From Paenibacillus lignilyticus (GTDB lineage Bacteria > Bacillota > Bacilli > Paenibacillales > Paenibacillaceae): DNA of 64,000 nucleotides. Location of the stretch: positions 1 to 64,000 of the forward strand of contig NZ_JAGKSP010000014.1 of assembly GCF_017942085.1 (NCBI RefSeq), written 5' to 3'. Made by a program: the position numbers and the translations under genes. Below, one piece after another: positions 26,434 through 35,037 of the stretch; positions within the stretch are counted from its first letter, which is position 1; each line of letters begins with the position of its first letter. Below the pieces are notes generated by a model. The model ran no database searches, was not told the origin of the DNA, and saw only the letters and a program-made list of their open reading frames with translations.

Positions 26434-26456
26434 CGTTTGAGCTGAGGCTAGTGGGC

Positions 26457-26578
26457 GCTAGTCGCGGCGGGAGTTTGCCGTAGGCTAGTCGCGATAGAGC
26501 TTGCCTTGGGGTAGTCCATGGGCTAGTCGCAGTAGAGCTTCCAATGCGTGGTAGTCCATAGGCTAGCCGCGGTGGGAA
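26457..26578 (+). repeat. Decayed direct repeats after the PBP gene
   Basis: Four imperfect copies of GGCTAGTCGCGGTRGGAG-like sequence begin near 26457, 26484, 26522 and 26562, two of them followed by GTAGTCCAT. Spacing grows from 27 to 40 bp. They lie between the PBP stop and its terminator. Confidence 0.7.
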
Positions 26579-26628
26579 AGGGTTGCTTTGCCATCCGAGT
26601 TCTCGGATGCGCGAGGTAACCCTTTTTT
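26577..26628 (+). terminator. Terminator of the PBP gene
   Basis: AAAGGGTT/AACCCTTT outer stem with inner CATCCGAG-TT-CTCGGATG, followed by six T. Confidence 0.9.
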
Positions 26629-26671
26629 GTGCTGTCAGGCGAGTGGGATGCACCTTGTACGCTTCTCTCAC

Positions 26672-26800
26672 ATGTAGATCTCCTCGCGTGCTTCTTTGCA
26701 CGAAATCATACATTTTGCTGAAATGTAGATCTCCTCGTGTGCTTCATGAGATCAAAAACCTTCAATTACTACATATGTAGCTCTCTACGCACGCTTATTA
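26672..26800 (+). repeat. 51-bp period repeat array, family A
   Basis: ATGTAGATCTCCTCGYGTGC occurs at 26672 and 26723 and, diverged, at 26775 (ATGTAGCTCTCTACGCACGC), giving spacings of 51 and 52 bp. A related copy lies at 49039. No ORF of note; 26800-26999 shows nothing else recognisable. Confidence 0.8.
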
Positions 26801-26999
26801 CTCCCACCTCCAAATTAAGAGCGGTAACCAGTACCTTTCATGAGCTTAACTCGGCGATTTGCGCTCAATGAACGGCATTAGGTTCCTCTCTTTCAACTAA
26901 ATTGCATTGTTGGGTCCAATGTACGGTACCTGTTACCTCTCACGTAAATAAACACCTCTAAAAGTTAGTTACTCAAGAGCTCACTTCGACGCATCCCCG

Positions 27000-27152
27000 C
27001 CAATGTGTTGCCCTGAGAGCTACTTTTTCGATCATTTCGCCGTTCCCCCACCAATGTGTTGCCCTAAAAGCTACTCTTTCGCTCATTTCGGCGCTCCTCC
27101 ACCATTGTGTTGCTCTGGGAGCCACTCATGCTTTTTCCTCAGCATTTCGGTA
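27000..27152 (+). repeat. 51-bp period repeat array, family B
   Basis: CCAATGTGTTGCCC begins at 27000 and 27051, and CCATTGTGTTGCTC at 27102: exact 51-bp spacing. Each is followed by an AGCTACT-TTTCG-type segment. The same family recurs at 49284-49440 with the same period. Confidence 0.88.
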
Positions 27153-27291
27153 ACCCCCTGACAGGTGAATAGCTTGCAGCTGGGAATTGACACTCTTTTT
27201 GACGATTGGATAAGATAGCTGTGTAAGTGTATGGAAGATTGTGTAATCGTCTATGTCTGGCTTCCCAACTATGGAGAGGATGTGTTCGCTG

Positions 27292-27743
27292 TTGTCAGGA
27301 CTACTCGGCAATAAAGTCATTACGCAAATCGGCATACTCGTCAACGATATCGACAAGTGAGTCAAGCTTATGCGGATTTTTTCGGGATCGATAAGCCGCA
27401 GGCGATCATTACCGATACGGTGGATAAGGCGCAAACGGAGTTTAACGGCGCTTCCACCGTGGCGCGGGCTAAGCTCGCTTTTATTGATATGGGCTCTTTG
27501 CAGCTTGAATTGATTGAACCGGACGAACATCCGAGCACGTGGCGAAATTATTTGGACGAGCATGGGGAAGGGCCGCATCATATCGCTTTTGAAATCGAAG
27601 GCATGAAAGAGAAGATCATGCTGCTGGAGGGGAAAGGTTTCCCGCTTCAGCAGAAGGGTGAATATACAGGCGGGCGGTATGCTTATATAGATACCATCCC
27701 GGCATTGAAGGTGCTCGTCGAGCTGCTTGAGAACGATAAATAG
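27292..27743 (+). pseudogene. VOC/glyoxalase-fold gene with a single-base frameshift
   Basis: From 27357 an open frame of 128 codons reads SQAYADFFGIDKPQ through GPHHIAFEIEGM, with the final GGRYAYIDT region typical of the vicinal oxygen chelate (methylmalonyl-CoA epimerase-like) family. The missing beginning is present just upstream in another frame: NKVITQIGILVNDIDK runs to 27357 and then hits TGA. One missing base at about 27357 explains both halves. Repaired, the protein would be about 150 residues, the usual size. The downstream ORF alone starts at a GTG without a ribosome site, so it is probably not expressed as such. A sequencing error is possible. Confidence 0.8.
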
Positions 27744-27752
27744 GAGTGATCA

Positions 27753-28454
27753 GTGAGCATGAATATACTGCTAACCGGCGCAAGCCGCGGACTTGGCTTA
27801 GCGATTGCCGCCGAGGCACTTGAGCGCGGACATGGCGTGATTGCCGGGGTTCGCGATGTGAGCGGCGACAAGCTAGCGACACTTAGCGCAACGTACGGGG
27901 ACCGGCTCATTATAGCCGAGCTCGATGTTGCCAGCGAAGAGAGCGTTGCCGGGCTCGCTTCCGCATTGAAGCGCGAAGGCCGAACACTTGGCGCGATCGT
28001 CAATAACGCGGCCATCCTCAATGCCCGCAACACTCAAATAGAAGAGCTCGATATGAACGACGTTGCGCAAGCATTCGAGGTTAACTTGTACGGGCCTATG
28101 CGGGTCGTGAAGCATTTTCTGCCTCTGCTTACGGAATCGAATGGCGCGCTTCTGAATATCTCGTCCGAGGCAGGCAGCATTACGAACGCCTATCCCGGCG
28201 ACTATCCCTACAGCATTTCGAAGACGGCGCTCAATATGTTCTCGCAGCAGCTTCACCGCTATGTAAACAAACGCCGCATTCAGGTGCTCAGCATTCACCC
28301 CGGCTGGATGAAGACGGATATGGGCGGCGAGAACGCTCCAACCGACCCGCGTGCCAGCGCCCGCGGAATCGTCGACCTATTGGAGCGCCGTATCGTCCCG
28401 GAAGCGCTCGGTTTTCAATTCGTGGATTACACCGGCAAGGAAATGCCGATCTAA
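27753..28454 (+). CDS. Short-chain dehydrogenase/reductase
   Basis: A 233-residue classical SDR: nucleotide-binding TGASRGLGLAIA (about 8-19), NNAAIL, catalytic Ser in ISSEAGS and the YxxxK motif as YSISK. The cofactor (NAD or NADP) and substrate cannot be told; SRG after TGA slightly favours NADP. The GTG start has AGGAG 6 nt upstream; an ATG two codons later is the alternative. It begins 9 bp after the frameshifted glyoxalase-fold gene, so the two once formed an operon. Confidence 0.9.
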   Translation: MSMNILLTGASRGLGLAIAAEALERGHGVIAGVRDVSGDKLATLSATYGDRLIIAELDVASEESVAGLASALKREGRTLGAIVNNAAILNARNTQIEELDMNDVAQAFEVNLYGPMRVVKHFLPLLTESNGALLNISSEAGSITNAYPGDYPYSISKTALNMFSQQLHRYVNKRRIQVLSIHPGWMKTDMGGENAPTDPRASARGIVDLLERRIVPEALGFQFVDYTGKEMPI

Positions 28455-28505
28455 CCGGACCGAATCGGATCGGATCGCCCACGCCTCCACACGCAAATCA
28501 CCACG

Positions 28506-28552
28506 AAAAAAGCCTCTGCAGCCAAGGCAACTTGCCGCCTGCAGAGGCTTTT
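28506..28552. terminator. Bidirectional terminator
   Basis: GCCTCTGCAG / CTGCAGAGGC with a 17-nt loop, flanked by AAAAAA on the left and TTTT on the right, so it can serve both the plus-strand SDR and the minus-strand ABC operon. Confidence 0.88.
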
Positions 28553-28553
28553 C

Positions 28554-30389
28554 CTATGTTTCCGGCTGAAGCGCTGCCCCTTCGGGCAATGCAGCATCGG
28601 CCGTCCGTTCATCCCCGCTCCACAGCTCCTGAAAGGTCGCGCTTATGCGCAGCAGCTCCTCCGCCGTCCCTTCCGCTTCGATGCGGCCATCCTTCATGAC
28701 GATAATATGATCGGCATGCGTCAACGCCGCTCTGCGATGCGAAACGACCAAGCAGGTCGCGTCGCCCCTGCTCTGGAACAACCGCTCCCACAGCTTCTGC
28801 TCGGTCTCGACGTCGAGCGCGCTCGATACGTCGTCGAACACATAAAGCTGTGCATCGCGCACGAGCATGCGCGCAGCTGCCGTTCGCTGCATCTGACCGC
28901 CGGAGAGCTTCACCCCGCGCGGCCCGATCATCGTCTCCAGTCCGTTCTGCAAATGGTCGAGGTCATACTCCATCACGGCCGTATGAATCGCCTGCTGCAA
29001 GTCATCCCCTCGCTCCTGCTGACCGAGCAAAATATTGTTGCGCAGCGTATCGCTGTACATCCGCGGAATTTGCGCCGAATACGCGCTGTTCGCCGGCGTG
29101 AAGAAGGTACCCGGATCAACAACGGTCTTTCCATTCCACACGATCGTTCCTTCATCCTTAGGCAGCAGCCCGAGCAATGTCCGGATAAGCGTCGTCTTCC
29201 CGGAACCGATCGCGCCGGTTACAACGGTGAACGACCCGCCATCCAGCTTAAGCCGAATATCCTCGATTCCTCTCCCCGTCTCGGGGAACCGATAGGTTAA
29301 CCCTTCGACTTCCAAGGAACGCAGCGGTTCTGCATCCGATGGACCCGTTGCCACCGCCCCCGCAGCAGCCGCTGCGTTCTCTTTCACAGCGCTGCCTTTG
29401 CGGAGCCGCAGCCCTTCCTTCAATATGAGCACGCCGGCAGGCGCGCCTTGAAGCAGACCTTTCAGCCGATCCAGCGCGACACCCATCTGCTTGAAATACG
29501 TAATGAACTTGCCTACATTCGTAATAATCGAGGTTACGAACGTCAAATAGTAGACAAACAACGAGAAATCACCGACGGTGAACGAGCCTCCGCGGAGCTT
29601 CTGGCCTGCGAGCAAGAGAATGAGGCCGATGCCAAGGTTCACGGAATTCGTAAAGATGGAATCCAGCACCTCGCCCATCAGCTTATCCTTCAGCATCGTT
29701 TGACGCCTCGTATCATTAAACTTGCGGAAGCGCTCGATGACACGTTCTTCCGCACCGGCAATCTGAATGGCCTGCACATTCCCGAACATTTCGCTGATTG
29801 CCCCCGTCACACGAGAGGTCGCTTCGCGACTGGCCGCGCGATACTTCTGCAATCTGGAGGTCGCCAGCTGCGCAACTGCCACAACGAGAACGAGCGGCAC
29901 GAATACAAGCAGGGTCATTTGCGCGTCGATCCCGATCAAAATATAGCTGGAGACCAAAGCGAAGCAGGTCATGCCGAACACATCGACCGACCAGCTGGCC
30001 GCTTCCTCGGACTGTTCCACGTCATCGCGGAAATAGCTGATCGCTTCTCCCGGCGAGCACGGAATCGCCCGTGCACCGGGCTGCTTCAGCACATGCTTCA
30101 GCATATTACGGCGCAGCATCATCCCCATGCGGAAGCGGAAATTCACGTCGGTGATGAATCCGACAATAATCAGAACAACACGGGCGAGCGCCGCAGCGAG
30201 AAGCAGCGCGATAATGCCCCAAGTCCCCATCTGCAGGGAAGCGTCGCCTGTGAGCGAATCGAAGAACTCCTTGGTTATAAGCCCCGGAATAATCGGCACC
30301 ATGTAAATGACCGTCCAAGCGGTCGCATTGATGACATAACGCCATGTCCGGTATGTGATGAGCCCCATTAGAAATTGAAAAGTCGTCAT
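28554..30389 (-). CDS. Heterodimeric ABC exporter, subunit with degenerate ATPase site
   Basis: A 611-residue type IV ABC exporter half: six membrane helices (about 1-310) and a nucleotide-binding domain. Walker A is GAIGSGKTT, the signature is an intact LSGGQ, but the Walker B reads YVFDDVSSALD, with Asp replacing the catalytic Glu. That is the mark of the degenerate-site partner in asymmetric heterodimers. A Gly/Ala-rich linker of about 30 residues precedes the NBD. ATG overlaps the stop of the upstream subunit gene by 4 bp and has GAGGAGG upstream. The substrate is unknown; multidrug or lipid export is possible. Confidence 0.92.
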   Translation of the reverse strand: MTTFQFLMGLITYRTWRYVINATAWTVIYMVPIIPGLITKEFFDSLTGDASLQMGTWGIIALLLAAALARVVLIIVGFITDVNFRFRMGMMLRRNMLKHVLKQPGARAIPCSPGEAISYFRDDVEQSEEAASWSVDVFGMTCFALVSSYILIGIDAQMTLLVFVPLVLVVAVAQLATSRLQKYRAASREATSRVTGAISEMFGNVQAIQIAGAEERVIERFRKFNDTRRQTMLKDKLMGEVLDSIFTNSVNLGIGLILLLAGQKLRGGSFTVGDFSLFVYYLTFVTSIITNVGKFITYFKQMGVALDRLKGLLQGAPAGVLILKEGLRLRKGSAVKENAAAAAGAVATGPSDAEPLRSLEVEGLTYRFPETGRGIEDIRLKLDGGSFTVVTGAIGSGKTTLIRTLLGLLPKDEGTIVWNGKTVVDPGTFFTPANSAYSAQIPRMYSDTLRNNILLGQQERGDDLQQAIHTAVMEYDLDHLQNGLETMIGPRGVKLSGGQMQRTAAARMLVRDAQLYVFDDVSSALDVETEQKLWERLFQSRGDATCLVVSHRRAALTHADHIIVMKDGRIEAEGTAEELLRISATFQELWSGDERTADAALPEGAALQPET

Positions 30390-32146
30390 ACGAGCACCTC
30401 CTCAAGACCGGTTGCCAGCATGGCACTGAAACGCGATGCCGGATCGGATGCAAGCGCCGTTCTGCTGCCTGCTTCGACGACGCGGCCGTTCTCAAGAATC
30501 AGGATACTGTCGGCCCGCTGCACGGTAGCCAATCGATGCGCAATGATAATACAAGAACGGTTCGCAAGCAGCGTGCTGATGGCCTGCTCAATGCGCTGCT
30601 CCGTCATCGGATCAAGACGCGACGAAGCTTCATCCATGATGACAAGGCCCGGATTGGTCAGAAAGACGCGGGCAAAAGCCAATAGTTGAGCTTCTCCTGC
30701 AGAGAGGCTTCCTCCGCCGGAAGCGAGCCGCGTGTCCAGCCCTTCCGGCATCGCCTCGTACCAGCTTGTTAACCCAAGCTGATGCAAGACGGCAATGATT
30801 CGCTCATCCGGTATAGCATCATCGTAGAAGGTCAGATTATCCCGAATGGTGCCCTCCATAATTTCGATCGTCTGCGTAACCATCGCAACACGGTTGCGAA
30901 GCTGACTTAGCTTCAACTTGCGAATATCCGTTCCGCCCAAGGACACGCTCCCTTCCTGCGGATCATAGAACCGCAGCAGCAGCCGGGCCAGCGTCGACTT
31001 CCCGCTCCCTGTCCGGCCGAGCAGGCCGAGCACTTCGCCGGGCTTCAAGTCCAAAACCAAGCGATCAAGCGTAGGCTCGCCCGTACCATCCTCGTAGCTG
31101 AAAGTAACCTCATCGAACTTCACACCAAGCGCGCCGGAAGGGAGTGTTGCTCCGGGTCCGTCAACGATAGAAGATCGCGTCTCGAACAATGCCCGAATAC
31201 GCGATATGCTGGCGTCCGCTTTCTGCAAATCCTCCATCTGGGTGCGGATCTTCTCAATCGGCTTCGTAAGCAGCTCCGTGTAATAGAAAATCAAATACAC
31301 CGTACCGATCGAAATAGAGCCCGCCTTCCATAGATAGGCACTAATTGCGAATGCCATCGCATTCCCTAATGCAAAAACAACGATGGTCGTGCTCCACATC
31401 GCGCCAAAGCCCAAAAAAGCCTTCACGCGAAGCGGCAGCATCCGCTGCAGCATGCCGTAGAAGCGATTCATCACGAACCCGGAAGCCCCATTGGCCCGGA
31501 TATCCTCCGTCCCTTCCAGCTGTTCGCCGATGAAGCCGTACAGATCGGCATTGGCTTGCCGCCAATCCTTCCACAGCGGCGCAGCCAGCTTCCGTATGCG
31601 CTGGATGACCAGAATCGCCGCAATCACGAACACCGTCATGCCGGCGCCGATTAACCAGCTCTCCCGAAACAGCAGGATCAAGATGCCCACCATCAGCAAG
31701 AAATTGCCGACTAAGTTAATGATCATGCTGGAGAAGAAATTCGCCAGCGCATTCACGTCTCCGTCCACCCGTTCAATAATAGCGCCTGATGTATGCGACT
31801 TATGAAACGGCATATCCAGCGACAGACAGTGCGCCGCCAAGTCCCCGCGGAGCACATTCGTTGTTTTCCAACCGATGTTCTCACTGAAGTATGTAGCTAT
31901 GACCGATACCGCCCCTTGCGCAAGGGAAAACCCGATGAACAGGCAGGCCGCGATAAGCAACGGCTTCAAACTGCCTTCCGATTGTGCGGTATCAATAAAG
32001 AAGCGGATGATTTGCGGGTTGATCAGCTGTAAGCCGATCGACAGGAACAGCAGGAAGGCAAGACCGATTAATGTCCGCTTCTGCGGAAGCAGATAGCGCC
32101 GGAGCAGCTCCGAATAATGATTGCGCGATACGCGCGGTAAATTCAT
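30386..32146 (-). CDS. Heterodimeric ABC exporter, subunit with catalytic site
   Basis: A 586-residue partner of the downstream exporter gene: six membrane helices (about 20-320) then an NBD with Walker A GRTGSGKST, Walker B LVIMDEASSRLD with the catalytic Glu, and a deviant signature LSAGE in place of LSGGQ. The deviant signature and the partner's degenerate Walker B fall in the same composite site, as in BmrCD and TM287/288, leaving one catalytic site. It is first in the operon; GGGGGA precedes ATG. A LexA-box-like palindrome lies in its promoter region. Confidence 0.92.
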   Translation of the reverse strand: MNLPRVSRNHYSELLRRYLLPQKRTLIGLAFLLFLSIGLQLINPQIIRFFIDTAQSEGSLKPLLIAACLFIGFSLAQGAVSVIATYFSENIGWKTTNVLRGDLAAHCLSLDMPFHKSHTSGAIIERVDGDVNALANFFSSMIINLVGNFLLMVGILILLFRESWLIGAGMTVFVIAAILVIQRIRKLAAPLWKDWRQANADLYGFIGEQLEGTEDIRANGASGFVMNRFYGMLQRMLPLRVKAFLGFGAMWSTTIVVFALGNAMAFAISAYLWKAGSISIGTVYLIFYYTELLTKPIEKIRTQMEDLQKADASISRIRALFETRSSIVDGPGATLPSGALGVKFDEVTFSYEDGTGEPTLDRLVLDLKPGEVLGLLGRTGSGKSTLARLLLRFYDPQEGSVSLGGTDIRKLKLSQLRNRVAMVTQTIEIMEGTIRDNLTFYDDAIPDERIIAVLHQLGLTSWYEAMPEGLDTRLASGGGSLSAGEAQLLAFARVFLTNPGLVIMDEASSRLDPMTEQRIEQAISTLLANRSCIIIAHRLATVQRADSILILENGRVVEAGSRTALASDPASRFSAMLATGLEEVLV

Positions 32147-32165
32147 GCCGGTTCCCCCTAATTTT

Positions 32166-32193
32166 AGAACAAACGTTCTGTATTTCGACTATA
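32166..32193 (-). promoter_or_regulatory. ABC exporter promoter with LexA (SOS) box-like operator
   Basis: Minus strand: TATAGT -10 at 32188-32193 followed 8 nt later by a palindrome; read on the plus strand it is AGAACAAACGTTCT (32166-32179), fitting GAAC-RNRY-GTTC, the Bacillus LexA core, in all positions. It lies in the early transcribed region, a good place for repression. Confidence 0.55.
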
Positions 32194-32229
32194 CCATAAT
32201 CAGGATGCTCTTCGAAACAACAGAATAAT

Positions 32230-32282
32230 AAAAAGCCGCTTCACCTTTCTCCACGTAAGAGAGACGGCAAAACGGCTTATTC
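32230..32282 (-). terminator. Probable ywhD terminator
   Basis: Minus strand: AGCCG...TCTC and GAGA...CGGCT arms with mismatches around a TTACGTG loop, followed by TTTTTATT. Confidence 0.6.
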
Positions 32283-32320
32283 GGCAGCAAAAGCGCTTGT
32301 CATACATTACGCAATTTACA

Positions 32321-32845
32321 TTAAACGTTCAGTGCTTCCTTCAACTTATCCGGCGAGCGGTCCCACCACTCCTGATTGTTGGTGACGAGCAGCTTCTTGA
32401 GCGCCGCTTTCTCTTCCGTTCCAAGCTCATCGAGCACGAAACGGCGTTTGATCGCATAATCCAAGTTGTTGACGTGCTGGGCAAGGATCTTCCAGCCTCT
32501 GCGCGCTTCGGTGTCCACCAGCATCGGGCAAGCGGTTGCCCCTGCATAGAACGAGCCTTCTTCATTACGGTCAACGGCTACCCAGACGATCCAGCACAGA
32601 CGGCCGTTAGGCACATCTTCCTTGTTCGTGCTGAATTTGATCCCCTTCTCGATCTTGCTCTTCGCATGCATCGCGCCTACATCAATATAAGCCTCGCCGT
32701 TATCGATCATGACGCAGGACACGCTGCTCAGGTCAATCGTCCCCGCACCAAAGCCTTTATGTTCCTTATTGCTCACCACGTTCAAAGAGAGAGACTTCTT
32801 CTCTTTCTTCTCCACGGGCTGTTGTTCTTTCTCTTGATCACTCAT
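32321..32845 (-). CDS. ywhD: YwhD-family protein
   Basis: A 174-residue soluble protein resembling Bacillus YwhD, function unknown. After a charged, Lys/Glu-rich N-terminus come LSLNVVSNKEHKGFGAGTID, then GEAYIDVGAMHAKSKIEKGI, GRLCWIVWVAVDR and a C-terminal helical tail (LKKLLVTNNQEWWDRSPD). ATG at 32843-32845 has GGGAG 12 nt upstream; the longer frame to 32887 has none. In Bacillus ywhD lies close to pbpG-speE-speB; here the neighbourhood is interrupted by the SDR and ABC genes. Confidence 0.8.
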   Translation of the reverse strand: MSDQEKEQQPVEKKEKKSLSLNVVSNKEHKGFGAGTIDLSSVSCVMIDNGEAYIDVGAMHAKSKIEKGIKFSTNKEDVPNGRLCWIVWVAVDRNEEGSFYAGATACPMLVDTEARRGWKILAQHVNNLDYAIKRRFVLDELGTEEKAALKKLLVTNNQEWWDRSPDKLKEALNV

Positions 32846-32999
32846 CTTACGCTTCAACTCCCATCTCCAAAACACTGCGAATTCCACGTCCGGCGCGGTT
32901 TTAGCGCCTGTCCGTACATTAATTCCATTTTAGCTAATAATCTCGGAAAAGCAAACATATACATGCTTTAGATGCTTGTCAACGGGAGGGAATCTTTCA

Positions 33000-35000
33000 A
33001 TGAATCCACGTAACGCCAAACGTTTTCTACTCTTTGCCCTCGTCGCCGTGATTCTGGGCTTAACGGCAAGGCAAGGGTTCGGAGATGCCTGGGTTTCGCA
33101 ATATACATACGCCTCCGCTCCTGCCAAGAAAGACACGGCGCCGAAGCCTGCTGCTCCGTCCACTGCTCCGGAGCCCGATATTGTGATGCAGCCAAAGCCG
33201 GTGTCGCTCAGCAAACGGGTTACGGAGTACCACATCGATGTGAAACTTCAAGAGGATACGCATATGTTGATCGGGGAGCAGTCTGTCACATGGACAAACC
33301 CCGGCAGGCAGCAGGTATCCGAGATGTATTTCCATCTGTATCCGAATGCCTTCCGCTCCAAAGACACCACCTTCATGAGAGAATCCGGCGGTCAGCTCCG
33401 CAACGATAAAGCGACTGCGGACAGCATCGGCTACATGAACCTGCTCTCCCTGGAGACGACCGAAGGCTACAGCCTCCTCCCTCGTCTGCATTATGTGCAG
33501 CCCGATGACAGCAATCCGAATGATTTAACGCTGGCCAAGCTGCGGCTGCCCCAGGCTGTCGCACCGGGCAAAAGCGTCACGCTTCGCATGAAATTCGAGG
33601 TCAAGCTCCCTGAAGTGTTCGCGCGGATGGGCTATTCCGGCAACTTCATTATGGCCGGCCAATGGTTTCCGAAGCTGTGCGTGTATGAGACAGCGGGCAC
33701 GCGCGGAAGAGCGGCCGAAGGCTGGAACATCCATCAGTATCACGGCAATTCGGAATTTTACAGCGACTTCGGCATCTACAGCGTGAAGATCAATGTTCCG
33801 GACAGCTATAAGGTAGCGGCTACCGGCTTCCAAACCAAACCTTCCATCGTATCTAACGGACGCAAAACCTACCAGTACTACGCCGATGATGTGCATGATT
33901 TTGGCTGGTCGGCCTCACCGGATTTCGTCTATGCGGAGGAGCCTTTCTCCACGGACGGCGTTCCGGGCGTAAGGATCAAGCTGTACTTGGATCCGCTGCA
34001 CGCCAAATTCAAGGACCGCTATATGCACGCAGCCAAATCCGCGCTCGCCAAATATGCGCAATGGTACGGCGCTTACCCCTATACCACGCTCTCCGTCGTG
34101 GTTCCGCCTAAAGGCGGCAACGGCGCCGGCGGAATGGAATACCCGACACTTATAACCGCGTTCGCCGCGGAGAACGAGAATCCCGGCTACGATCTGGAGC
34201 GAACGGTCGTCCACGAGATCGGCCATCAATATTGGTACGGCATGGTTGCCTCCAATGAATTCGAAGAGGCATGGCTCGATGAAGGCTTTACCTCCTATGC
34301 AGAGGACAAAGTGATGGAGAGCGAATACGGCGTGGAGCCGAATTTGCCGGTGGAAGCAAGCTACATGACGGACCCGGCCCCGCTGAAGCAGCTGTCCTGG
34401 TCCTACCACAGCAACAACCACTATGCCGAAAATGTGTACATGCGCGCGAAGCTGGTGCTCTTCGGCATCGAGAAGCAGGTCGGAGCCCAGACGATGCGCA
34501 AGATTATGCGGACTTATTTCCAAAAATATAAATTCAAGCATCCTTCCACCGCCGACTTCCAGCGCGTCGTGGAAACCGTAACGAAAACCAAGTGGAACGA
34601 TTACTTCAGTCATTTCGTGTACGGGAATGCCATGTCCGATTACTCGGTCGCTTCCATTCATGTACGGCCGGTGAAGCAAGGCAATGAGACGCAGTACGAA
34701 TCGGTCGTACTCATTAAGAAGACTGGCGGCAGCTCCGGGCCGGTGTCGGTCGTGTTCCATTTTGCCGACGGTACGCTGATGCCTAAAGTGTGGGATGGCC
34801 AAGAAACCCACATTCAATATAAAATCGTGCACCCTTCCAAGCTGCTGTGGGCCGCCGTCGATCCGCACAACGACAACGTGCTCGACAACAAACATATCAA
34901 TAACTTTATGAAAGCCGAGCTGGCGGAGAAATCACGCACTCGCTGGAGTGTCGGCGTCTCCAAGCTCATTGAGAGCATATTTGCTTCCATCGCATGGTGA
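33000..35000 (+). CDS. M1-family zinc metallopeptidase, membrane-anchored or secreted
   Basis: A 666-residue protein with an N-terminal hydrophobic segment (about 8-26, signal peptide or anchor), a Pro/Ala/Lys linker, and an M1-type fold: GGMEY exopeptidase-region as GNGAGGMEYPTL, zinc site HEIGH (H405, E406, H409) and third ligand E428 in EEAWLDEGFTSY, exactly HExxH-18-E. It is expected outside the membrane. ATG at 33000 has GGGAGG 10 nt upstream. Peptide substrates are unknown. A polytopic membrane protein gene follows after 37 bp, likely in the same operon. Confidence 0.92.
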   Translation: MNPRNAKRFLLFALVAVILGLTARQGFGDAWVSQYTYASAPAKKDTAPKPAAPSTAPEPDIVMQPKPVSLSKRVTEYHIDVKLQEDTHMLIGEQSVTWTNPGRQQVSEMYFHLYPNAFRSKDTTFMRESGGQLRNDKATADSIGYMNLLSLETTEGYSLLPRLHYVQPDDSNPNDLTLAKLRLPQAVAPGKSVTLRMKFEVKLPEVFARMGYSGNFIMAGQWFPKLCVYETAGTRGRAAEGWNIHQYHGNSEFYSDFGIYSVKINVPDSYKVAATGFQTKPSIVSNGRKTYQYYADDVHDFGWSASPDFVYAEEPFSTDGVPGVRIKLYLDPLHAKFKDRYMHAAKSALAKYAQWYGAYPYTTLSVVVPPKGGNGAGGMEYPTLITAFAAENENPGYDLERTVVHEIGHQYWYGMVASNEFEEAWLDEGFTSYAEDKVMESEYGVEPNLPVEASYMTDPAPLKQLSWSYHSNNHYAENVYMRAKLVLFGIEKQVGAQTMRKIMRTYFQKYKFKHPSTADFQRVVETVTKTKWNDYFSHFVYGNAMSDYSVASIHVRPVKQGNETQYESVVLIKKTGGSSGPVSVVFHFADGTLMPKVWDGQETHIQYKIVHPSKLLWAAVDPHNDNVLDNKHINNFMKAELAEKSRTRWSVGVSKLIESIFASIAW

Positions 35001-35037
35001 TGAGTCCCACACTACTATTTCCAGGAGGTGATGATAA

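Noticed and set aside
26457..27152. Remnant of an insertion sequence in the repeat-rich gap
   Set aside because: No transposase fragment in any frame and no terminal inverted repeats with target duplication were seen.
33915..34895. A 326-codon minus-strand ORF opposite the M1 peptidase gene
   Set aside because: Lies fully inside a gene with conserved catalytic motifs; composition and lack of a ribosome site mark it as a shadow frame.
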